This document shows, in pieces, positions 57,842-64,000 of a stretch of 64,000 nucleotides of DNA. Numbering within the stretch: position 1 is the first letter of the stretch; every line of letters begins with the position of its first letter. The stretch spans positions 1-64,000 of the forward strand of contig PZPK01000014.1 of assembly GCA_006212045.1 (NCBI GenBank), written 5' to 3'. Below the pieces are notes generated by a model. It did no database searches. It saw nothing but the letters and a program-made list of their open reading frames with translations, and was not told the DNA's origin. This DNA is from Oleiphilus sp. (lineage in GTDB: Bacteria > Pseudomonadota > Gammaproteobacteria > Pseudomonadales > Oleiphilaceae). Made by a program: the position numbers and the translations under genes.

Positions 57842-58447
57842 TTATGTCTGTTGGAACTGGGGTAATGCGGCGCGGAGTGTGTCAGTGACGCCGCTGTAAC
57901 CCAAGGGCCCGGAAACATCCGGATTGCTGTACCACGCAAACCCGATAATATCGGTAAAAGCATTATGGGCGTTGTTAAACAAAGCCAGTGAGCTATGTTT
58001 CCAGGACTGCATAAATGCAGCGATGTCTTCCGCCGGAGCCTCGCTCCAATCCTGCCAAACGCCTGTTGTCAGCCCCCGGGCAACACGCATGTGCAATAAA
58101 TCAAATAACTGCCGGATTTCCTTACGGTTAAAATCGCCCAATCGATATAGGAACAGGTCAATACGCGGCAAGGTTTGATCAATCGCGGACCGTTGCTGTT
58201 CCGGCGCAGCCGGAAAACTATCGCCGGCAATCACCGGAATCAGGGCCGCGACCATACTCACATCCTCCTTGTTCAGAAAGCGGTATACCGCTTTATCCGA
58301 CGCATTCAAGGGGTAAGACACTGGCTTGCTGGAGCAACCCGATATGACTGAAAGCGCACTACCGAAACTCAGAGCAGCACTGCCCATTAATCCGGCTTTG
58401 AGAAAAGACCTTCGGCTACTTTTACTGACAGGAGAACTTCGCATCAT
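57842..58447 (-). CDS. Tat-exported protein resembling gluconate 2-dehydrogenase subunit 3
   Basis: The 201-residue protein starts with a twin-arginine signal (SKSSRRSFLKAGLMGSAALSF; RRSFLK motif), and a following Cys (SGCSS) could be a lipobox. The mature part (KAVYRFLNKEDVSMVAALIPVIAGDSFP) resembles the small subunit partnered with GMC flavoproteins. Co-occurrence with the adjacent GMC gene supports a complex, perhaps folding together and crossing by Tat. The GMC protein itself shows no signal, so hitch-hiker export is possible but inferred. Confidence 0.75.
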   Translation of the reverse strand: MMRSSPVSKSSRRSFLKAGLMGSAALSFGSALSVISGCSSKPVSYPLNASDKAVYRFLNKEDVSMVAALIPVIAGDSFPAAPEQQRSAIDQTLPRIDLFLYRLGDFNRKEIRQLFDLLHMRVARGLTTGVWQDWSEAPAEDIAAFMQSWKHSSLALFNNAHNAFTDIIGFAWYSNPDVSGPLGYSGVTDTLRAALPQFQQT

Positions 58448-58548
58448 GTTTTTGACTCAGGCGGCCATCGACGAAATGAAAAAAATGGCAAGCCAGAGTC
58501 GTCTGACTTGCCATTACACAGGGTATCAACACACTCGCCAGTTTGCGA

Positions 58549-59994
58549 CTAACGCAAAAATACCGAGAAAATCAATTTGTGAATTGCAGTACCGAAAGGC
58601 GGGTACGCGAACTTGGTACTATTGAAGCGATTCTTTACAAACACTGACTTGGCATGTGAGAAAGTCAGGAAACCATCCTGCCCGTGATAGGCACCCATGC
58701 CGGACTCGCCCACACCACCAAAGTGCAGATCTTCCTGCGCAAAATGGGACAGCGTATCATTGATGCACACACCGCCTGCACGCACCTGCTCCAACACATG
58801 CTTCTGCTCGGACTTGTCCGACCCAAAATAGTACAACGCCAGAGGCGAGGGCCGGTCATTGATAAACGCAAGCGCGTCGTCCACCGAGCGCGTGGCCACG
58901 ATAGGCAGTATCGGACCGAAGATTTCTTCCTGCATCACCTTCATATCACTGGTGGCATTGAGCACCAGGTGAATCGGCAATTTACGCGTTCCCGAGGCCA
59001 TATCCTCATCGGAATGGTTACAGGCAATAATCGTCGCGCCCTTTTTCTCGGCATCGTCCAGGTAGGACTGCAGCCGGTTGTACTGTCGCTCGTTCACAAC
59101 ACTCGAATAGTCGTCATTGTGCTTCAGGGTCGGATACATTTTCGCGTAAAAGTACTGGATACGATCAACCAGGTGGTCCAGTCGCTGTTCAGGACACAGA
59201 ATGTAGTCAGGTGCAATGCAGGTTTGCCCGGCATTGAAGGCCTTGCCGAATACAATCGGCTGCACCGCTTCGTCCATATCTACATGATCCGAAATAATGG
59301 TAGGTGACTTGCCGCCCAGCTCCAGTGTTACCGGGGTCAGGTTGGCGGCTGCCACTCGCATCACATGGCGGCCAACGGCGGTAGACCCGGTAAACAACAG
59401 GTGGTTCCAGGGGATACCTGAAAACTCGGTTGCGACCTCGGCATCGCCATTAACGATCGCGACCAGATCTTCGGAGAAAGTATTGGAAATCATCTGCTCG
59501 ACGTAAGCTGAGGTCGCAGGTGTAAACTCGGACATCTTGATCATTGCGCGATTTCCGGCGGCCAAGGCTGCCACCAAGGGACCCATCGACAGCGAGATGG
59601 TGTAGTTCCACGGCGATATAATCCCGATGACGCCTAAAGGCTGATATTCCACACGAGCCGAGGCTGGCTGAAAGAGGGGAGATACCTTACGCTTAACAGG
59701 CGCCATCCAGTCACGCAAATTCTTGATCGAATAATCAATGCCATGGATGACCGGCATAATATCTGCCAATTTCGTCTCGGTAGATGAGCGGCATGAAAAA
59801 TCGGTATCGATACATTCGACCAGGGTATCGATGTTGTCCATCAACATTGTCCGGAGCTTTTTCAGGTTGGCAACGCGCTCATCGAAAGAAGGCATCGGGT
59901 TCTTCCGGAAGGCCGCTTGCTGGGCATCGAACAACTGATGCATCCGCTGTATTTGTTTTTTGCTTTCAGTTATCTGAACCACTTTTGCACCCAT
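58549..59994 (-). CDS. Coniferyl-aldehyde-type NAD(P)+ aldehyde dehydrogenase
   Basis: The 481-residue enzyme shows the ALDH signatures: GVIGIISPWNYTISLSMGPLVAALAAGN, FTGSTAVGRHVMRVAAANLTPVTLELGGKSPTII (catalytic Glu), FNAGQTCIAPDYILCPE (catalytic Cys) and EIFGPILPIV. The length and hydrophobic C-terminal tail (AIHKLIFSVFLR) match the coniferyl/long-chain aldehyde subgroup. It is driven by a divergent promoter shared with the TetR gene and containing an 18-bp palindrome. Together with the GMC protein it suggests alcohol-to-acid oxidation. Fatty rather than aromatic aldehydes are possible. Confidence 0.88.
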   Translation of the reverse strand: MGAKVVQITESKKQIQRMHQLFDAQQAAFRKNPMPSFDERVANLKKLRTMLMDNIDTLVECIDTDFSCRSSTETKLADIMPVIHGIDYSIKNLRDWMAPVKRKVSPLFQPASARVEYQPLGVIGIISPWNYTISLSMGPLVAALAAGNRAMIKMSEFTPATSAYVEQMISNTFSEDLVAIVNGDAEVATEFSGIPWNHLLFTGSTAVGRHVMRVAAANLTPVTLELGGKSPTIISDHVDMDEAVQPIVFGKAFNAGQTCIAPDYILCPEQRLDHLVDRIQYFYAKMYPTLKHNDDYSSVVNERQYNRLQSYLDDAEKKGATIIACNHSDEDMASGTRKLPIHLVLNATSDMKVMQEEIFGPILPIVATRSVDDALAFINDRPSPLALYYFGSDKSEQKHVLEQVRAGGVCINDTLSHFAQEDLHFGGVGESGMGAYHGQDGFLTFSHAKSVFVKNRFNSTKFAYPPFGTAIHKLIFSVFLR

Positions 59995-60067
59995 TGTCTG
60001 TCTCCTCTCGTGGTTAATGTTGCCTCATAACGGCCGATACAACTGTGCCCGGCATTGTTCTCTGCGC

Positions 60068-60097
60068 ATTATTAGAGTATATACTCTAACAAGTCAA
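60068..60097 (-). promoter_or_regulatory. Sigma-70-type promoter of the aldehyde dehydrogenase operon
   Basis: On the minus strand TTGACT (60097-60092) and AATAAT (60073-60068) are spaced by 18 bases, close to the sigma-70 consensus. Transcription would start near 60061 and give a leader of about 66 bases to the dehydrogenase ATG at 59994. The palindrome at 60072-60089 occupies the spacer. Confidence 0.65.
60072..60089. promoter_or_regulatory. 18-bp perfect palindrome, probable TetR operator
   Basis: TTAGAGTATATACTCTAA is an exact palindrome lying inside the spacer of the dehydrogenase promoter and in the intergenic region shared with a divergent TetR-family gene. This is the usual site and symmetry for autoregulated TetR operators. 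Binding is inferred. Confidence 0.7.
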
Positions 60098-60251
60098 CGG
60101 CTGGAAACTATTTTATGACTCGCAGTCACAGAAAATATTTCGCAAACCAGCCAGGGAATCGAGACAGAGTTCCTTGAAGCATCGACTATAAACGCTAGTA
60201 TCCGCAGCCGATTTGGCCCTCAACCACTACAACCAAGATGACAGCAGATTG

Positions 60252-60911
60252 ATGAAAACCAAAGATCGCATTATTCTCGCCAGCCTTGACCTGTTTAACG
60301 AAAAAGGCGAGCGCAATATTTCGACCAACCATATTGCCGCGCACCTGAATATGTCACCAGGAAACCTCTACTACCACTTCCGGAACAAAAGCGACATCAT
60401 TTACGAGATATTCAAGAACTATCAGCTGCTGGTTGTCACTTATCTTAAAATACCCGAAAACCGTCCGATCCAGCTGCATGACCTGATCGCGTATCTGGAT
60501 TCTGTGTTCAATGGGCTCTGGGCTTACCGCTTTCTGCACCGGGATCTGGAACACCTTCTGGCCAGTGATGAACGCCTGCGACATGACTATCGCAACTTTA
60601 CCCTTTACTGCCTGAATTCGATCAAGGCCATCGCCATGGCTCTGGAAGACAGCGAAATCTATTTACCGATGGAAGACAGCCAGCGAGACTCAAACGCCCT
60701 CAATACCTGGCTTATCGTGACTAACTGGATGACTTTCCTGAAGAGTGTGCATGAAGACGACGGCGACAGCACAGTCAATCGCGAAGTTATCAAACACGGC
60801 GTGTTCCTGATTCTGGATTACCTGATGCCCTATATCCGACCGGAAAAACGTGAAACGATCTGCGCATTGCAGGAAGAATACCGTTTCGACAATATTATTC
60901 CGGAGCAATAA
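60252..60911 (+). CDS. TetR-family transcriptional regulator
   Basis: The 219-residue regulator has a TetR helix-turn-helix (TKDRIILASLDLFNEKGERNISTNHIAAHLNMSPGNLYYHFRNKSDIIYEIF, residues 2-53) and an all-helical ligand domain. It is divergent from the aldehyde dehydrogenase and probably represses it through the palindrome at 60072. The ATG at 60252 is preferred to TTG at 60213. Its end overlaps the convergent engB gene by 17 bases. Confidence 0.9.
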   Translation: MKTKDRIILASLDLFNEKGERNISTNHIAAHLNMSPGNLYYHFRNKSDIIYEIFKNYQLLVVTYLKIPENRPIQLHDLIAYLDSVFNGLWAYRFLHRDLEHLLASDERLRHDYRNFTLYCLNSIKAIAMALEDSEIYLPMEDSQRDSNALNTWLIVTNWMTFLKSVHEDDGDSTVNREVIKHGVFLILDYLMPYIRPEKRETICALQEEYRFDNIIPEQ

Positions 60912-61533
60912 GGCGGGACTGGCAGAACGCGATAATGCTCTGACGGCACGCTTCGACACCGTCCTTGGAAGTACTGGAAAACAGTTGCACAGAAAGTATG
61001 GCGTCGTGCTCTTCCAGCTCCTTGACCACCTTGAAATACACCTGTTTGGCCGCGCCCCGTTTCAGCTTGTCGGCCTTGGTCAGCAAGATCAGGGTCGGCA
61101 TCTGCGAACGATGACTCCAGTCCAGCAGCATGCGATCAAAGTCCGTCAGTGGTTTGCGTATGTCCATAATCAGAACAAGCGCTGAAAGACAGGCCCGGTT
61201 CTGCAAATAGTCGTCGAGATGTTGTCCCCATGCCTCCTTCAGATCCAGAGAGACCTTGGCATAGCCGTAACCCGGCAAATCAACCAAGCGGACGCGCGGC
61301 TCACTCAGCGAGAAAAAATTAATCAGCTGGGTGCGCCCCGGCGTCTTGCTTGTTCGTGCCAGCTTCTTGTTATTGCAAAGGGCATTGATTGCGGAAGACT
61401 TGCCCGCATTTGAACGCCCTGCAAAGGCGATTTCAATCTCGGTCTCGGCCGGACTATTGGAGAGTTTCGAGGCACTCTGCAAAAAGCGGGCGGAATTGAA
61501 AGAGAGTGTTAAGGGTTTGGGTTCAGAAGACAT
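60895..61533 (-). CDS. engB: Ribosome-biogenesis GTPase EngB (YsxC/YihA)
   Basis: The 212-residue GTPase helps large-subunit assembly. G1 is AFAGRSNAGKSSAINAL (residue about 37), G2 SKTPGRTQLINFF, G3 LVDLPGYGYAKV, G4 ILLTKADKL, and the C-terminal SVQLFSSTSKDGVE holds G5. Full length. It overlaps the 3' end of the TetR gene tail to tail and is divergent from cytochrome c4, the Pseudomonas arrangement. Confidence 0.97.
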   Translation of the reverse strand: MSSEPKPLTLSFNSARFLQSASKLSNSPAETEIEIAFAGRSNAGKSSAINALCNNKKLARTSKTPGRTQLINFFSLSEPRVRLVDLPGYGYAKVSLDLKEAWGQHLDDYLQNRACLSALVLIMDIRKPLTDFDRMLLDWSHRSQMPTLILLTKADKLKRGAAKQVYFKVVKELEEHDAILSVQLFSSTSKDGVEACRQSIIAFCQSRLIAPE

Positions 61534-61598
61534 AAAGAGAATTGAAATCGATTAGTTCCCGAAGGATGTTAAAGGCTTTTATCAAGTGAACCATAGTG

Positions 61599-61604
61599 TA
61601 TAAT
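61599..61604 (+). promoter_or_regulatory. Perfect -10 element ahead of cytochrome c4
   Basis: TATAAT lies 153 bases upstream of the cytochrome c4 ATG and is preceded by TG, giving TGTATAAT. No good -35 hexamer is visible 16-18 bases upstream, so it may be activator-dependent or weak. Confidence 0.45.
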
Positions 61605-61757
61605 AGCCAACCGATTTTTGCCTGATCTTTCTTTTAAGGCACAAAGCACTGAAGGGCGGCGCCAATGCCCGGCCGGGCAAGGTACCGGCCAGATAAGAAT
61701 AACCAGAACAATTCGATTCCAGCTTATACAAATCAGATGAGAGTGAGCGCGACAACA

Positions 61758-62372
61758 ATGAATAAACGTTTCTTAAGTATGTTGATGGCTGCGGGCCTGA
61801 CCTTTTCTTTTGGTGTTGCGGCTCAGGGCAATGCCGAAGCAGGCAAGGATAAAGTGGCTGTATGTGCTGCCTGCCACGGCGCCGATGGCAATAGTGCGGC
61901 CGCCAACTTTCCGAAACTTGCTGGCCAGGGCGAAAAATATTTGCTGAAGCAACTGATCGACATCAAGACCGGCACCCGCCCAGTGGTCGAAATGACCGGT
62001 CTGCTCGACAATTCAAGTGAGCAGGATCTTAAAGACATGGCCGCGTTCTACGCATCACAAACCATCAGTATCGGCCAGGCCAACAAGGAACTGGCTGAAG
62101 AAGGCCGAACTATCTATCAGGCCGGCATTCCAGCGAAAAATGTGGCAGCCTGCACAGCCTGTCATGGCCCCGCAGGCAAGGGCATAGCGCTGGCCGGCTT
62201 CCCGGCACTTGGCGGGCAACACGCCGATTACACAGCAAGCCAGCTGAAAAAATTCCGCTCGGGCGAGCGCGTCAATGACGGCGAATCACGCATAATGCGC
62301 TCAATAGCGGCACGCCTGAGTGATCGCGAAATCGAAGCCGTCAGCTCCTATATATCCGGCCTGTATCAATAG
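61758..62372 (+). CDS. Diheme cytochrome c4
   Basis: The 204-residue periplasmic protein has a signal peptide (MNKRFLSMLMAAGLTFSFGVAAQ) and two haem sites, CAACHG (about residue 37) and CTACHG (about residue 132), with conserved NFPKLAGQGEKYLLKQL and GFPALGGQHADYTASQL in each half. It carries electrons to terminal oxidases. The start at 61758 gives the best signal peptide. It is followed by a terminator and then dsbA, a conserved order. Confidence 0.95.
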   Translation: MNKRFLSMLMAAGLTFSFGVAAQGNAEAGKDKVAVCAACHGADGNSAAANFPKLAGQGEKYLLKQLIDIKTGTRPVVEMTGLLDNSSEQDLKDMAAFYASQTISIGQANKELAEEGRTIYQAGIPAKNVAACTACHGPAGKGIALAGFPALGGQHADYTASQLKKFRSGERVNDGESRIMRSIAARLSDREIEAVSSYISGLYQ

Positions 62373-62404
62373 CCGAATCTGTATACCTACACCAGCCGTT
62401 TCGG

Positions 62405-62430
62405 AAAGCCCTCTTTTGAGGGCTTTTTTA
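62405..62430 (+). terminator. Intrinsic terminator after cytochrome c4
   Basis: AAAGCCCTC, loop TTTT, GAGGGCTTTTTTA form a 9-bp stem with a T run, 33 bases after the stop. Confidence 0.92.
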
Positions 62431-62560
62431 TTCTACGTTGCTTCCCGCCTTCACATCCCTGCCTGATTTAATGAAATGGTCATCAAGCGCGGCTTGAGAC
62501 TCCAAGTTCTTCGGGGCTATGATGGCCCTCCGAAATTTTACAGAGACGAGGACACCAGAC

Positions 62561-63232
62561 ATGCGCCAATCTTTACTGTCTTATTTGGCACTGGCATTTT
62601 TCAGCCTGGCGATGGCCAGCGCAACACAAGCATCCGGTATGTGGGAAAAGGGCCGGCACTACAAGGAATTGCCATTTCCTGTCGCCACGGCAAATCCCGA
62701 CAAAATCGAAGTGGTTGAAGTGTTCTGGTACGGCTGTCCGCACTGCTATGAATTCGCCAAAGACCATCTGCCTGCCTGGGAAGAGAATCTGCCCGAAGAC
62801 GTTGATTTCGTGTTGTTGCCCGCCACGTTCAGCAATTGGCAGACACATGCCAAAGCTTTTTTTGCAGCAGACGCTCTGGGAGTTGTCGAACAACTTCACC
62901 GCCCGCTGTTTGATGCCATCGTACCTAACCCGAGAGCTGTCGGCAGCATTGATGACTTCAAGGAAGTATTTCTGAATAACGGTGTCAGCGCCGAAGATTT
63001 TGAATCGGTATTCAAGGCTTCCGGCTTTAGAAAAATCTCCAAAGTCGACGAAGCCATGAAAAAAGCGCAGGACAAGATCAAGGCCTATCGCCTTACGGGT
63101 GTACCGGGGTTGATCGTCAATGGCAAATATTCCATTTCGGTCAGCGATGCAGGAAGTTTTGGCAACATGCTCAAGATTGCCAACTACCTGATTAGCCAGG
63201 AACGTCAAAAAATGGCAACTAAAGCGAACTAA
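62561..63232 (+). CDS. dsbA: Thiol:disulfide oxidoreductase DsbA
   Basis: The 223-residue periplasmic oxidase introduces disulfide bonds. Signal peptide MRQSLLSYLALAFFSLAMAS, thioredoxin fold with VEVFWYGCPHCYEF (active-site CPHC, about residue 60) and the cis-Pro loop LTGVPGLIVNGKY. The start at 62561 is supported by GAGGA eight bases upstream; the frame is open from 62519. Its partner DsbB is not in the window. Likely clients here include LptD and the small Cys-containing exported proteins. Confidence 0.96.
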   Translation: MRQSLLSYLALAFFSLAMASATQASGMWEKGRHYKELPFPVATANPDKIEVVEVFWYGCPHCYEFAKDHLPAWEENLPEDVDFVLLPATFSNWQTHAKAFFAADALGVVEQLHRPLFDAIVPNPRAVGSIDDFKEVFLNNGVSAEDFESVFKASGFRKISKVDEAMKKAQDKIKAYRLTGVPGLIVNGKYSISVSDAGSFGNMLKIANYLISQERQKMATKAN

Positions 63233-63282
63233 ACTAAAGTAGTATCTACTGATCGTTTTTCGCCAAGGCCAAGTTTGTCATC

Positions 63283-64000
63283 ATGTATGAGCGCCTGAAG
63301 TACCGAATCAATCGCATACTAGCCCCACTGGAAGCTGTTTCCAGACGCGCGGATGCGGCGCTCATTGAGCAAATCCCCTACCTGAGCGAATCCCGCACGA
63401 TTCGCCTGCTGACCTATAACATTCAGGTAGGCATCTCGACATCGGCGTATCGCCACTATCTGACACGCAGCTGGCAGCATGTGCTTCCTCACAAGAATCG
63501 TAAAGGCAATCTGGACAAAATTGCTGCCTTACTGAAGGACTATGATGTTGTCGCTTTGCAGGAAGTTGACGGAGGCAGTCTTCGTAGCGGCTTTATCAAT
63601 CAGGTCGAATACCTCGCGATGGCCGCCGATTTCCCTTTCTGGTATCAGCAACTGAATCGAAATTTCGGACCAATTGCCAAGCATAGTAATGGACTGCTCA
63701 GTAAGTTTCGGCCCATCGAAGTCACCGAATACACCTTGCCCTCTCTGATTCCCGGCAGGGGCGTGATCGTTGCAAAATACGGGCTTAAGGAAGACCCCAT
63801 CGTACTGGTGATCATGCATTTGTCTCTCAGCAAGGCCGCACAAAACACCCAACTGCACTTTATCCGCGACCTGATCGAAGGCTATCAGCACGTTATCCTG
63901 ATGGGCGATATGAATACCCATGCCGAATCCATACTGCATGACTCCCCAATCAAGTCGGCGGGACTGGTGCCATTGCCAGGCGTCAGTCATACCTTCCCAA
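63283..64000 (+). CDS. Endonuclease/exonuclease/phosphatase (EEP) family protein, 3'-truncated by the window
   Basis: The open frame from ATG at 63283 runs off the window (239 codons seen). It has the EEP motifs IRLLTYNIQVG (Asn), DYDVVALQEVDGGSL (catalytic Glu), VLVIMHLSLSK and VILMGDMNTHAES (GDxN). It follows dsbA by 50 bases, as in Pseudomonas. Family members cleave phosphodiesters or dephosphorylate lipids or nucleotides; the substrate is unknown. Confidence 0.88.
   Translation, partial: MYERLKYRINRILAPLEAVSRRADAALIEQIPYLSESRTIRLLTYNIQVGISTSAYRHYLTRSWQHVLPHKNRKGNLDKIAALLKDYDVVALQEVDGGSLRSGFINQVEYLAMAADFPFWYQQLNRNFGPIAKHSNGLLSKFRPIEVTEYTLPSLIPGRGVIVAKYGLKEDPIVLVIMHLSLSKAAQNTQLHFIRDLIEGYQHVILMGDMNTHAESILHDSPIKSAGLVPLPGVSHTFP

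Noticed and set aside
60895-61757. Spot 42/ErsA-type small RNA, which often lies between polA and engB
   Set aside because: polA and engB are about 17 kb apart here, and the region upstream of engB shows no clear sRNA gene with its own terminator.

Overview
The window is a chromosomal segment of a gammaproteobacterium, most likely in the Pseudomonadales/Oceanospirillales range. This is inferred from gene order: rpe-gph-trpE-trpG-trpD-trpC; pyrE beside crc and rph; yicC-gmk-rpoZ-spoT-ridA; oxyR-recG; lptD-surA-pdxA-ksgA facing amgK-murU; imuA-imuB-dnaE2; and engB/cytochrome c4/dsbA/EEP phosphatase all resemble Pseudomonas-type neighbourhoods. The Crc homologue, the AmgK-MurU pair and an alcohol/aldehyde oxidation cluster support this. 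No rRNA, tRNA, CRISPR array or intact prophage was seen.

Bases 1-2372 are an AT-richer mobile scar. It holds the 3' end of an IS3-family transposase, a CzcI-like His-rich secreted protein, a secreted protein of 26-residue tandem repeats, a frameshifted C-terminal fragment of a CzcA-type metal efflux pump, and a 5'-truncated Tn3-family transposase that still carries its terminal inverted repeat (2336-2372). This looks like the wreck of a metal-resistance transposon. It abuts a Nudix gene that is cut inside its catalytic box.

From 2.4 kb on the content is core-like. A TRAP transporter (2.7-5.7 kb) has a perfect Hfq/Crc-type AANAANAA motif in the dctP leader, and a crc gene lies 12.6 kb away. 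Then follow a zinc-finger/membrane/helical-repeat protein, the trp genes with gph and rpe, two methyltransferases, pyrE/crc/rph, yicC-gmk-rpoZ-spoT-ridA (nucleotides and stringent response), oxyR-recG, a YbaK-HDOD protein, and the ksgA-pdxA-surA-lptD operon (ribosome, vitamin B6, outer membrane) divergent from amgK-murU (peptidoglycan recycling). A MotA/MotB-like pair, a phasin-like protein and polA come next.

From 43.6 kb: an outer-membrane protein, a PilZ protein, a LexA-box-controlled imuA-imuB-dnaE2 mutagenesis cassette, a solute-binding protein, a GGDEF-EAL regulator, an AI-2E-family permease overlapped by a 33-codon membrane micro-ORF, a ferredoxin, coaD, and a catabolic cluster (aldehyde dehydrogenase, Tat-exported subunit, GMC oxidoreductase) divergent from a TetR regulator. 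A perfect 18-bp palindrome lies in the spacer of the dehydrogenase promoter. The window ends with engB, cytochrome c4, dsbA and a truncated EEP-family gene.

No wholly new multi-gene system is evident. The strongest leads are an OxyR in which the resolving cysteine (position 208) is Asn, the Crc-type motif ahead of the TRAP genes, the TetR palindrome, the tandem-repeat secreted protein, the membrane micro-ORF and the transposon/efflux scar.
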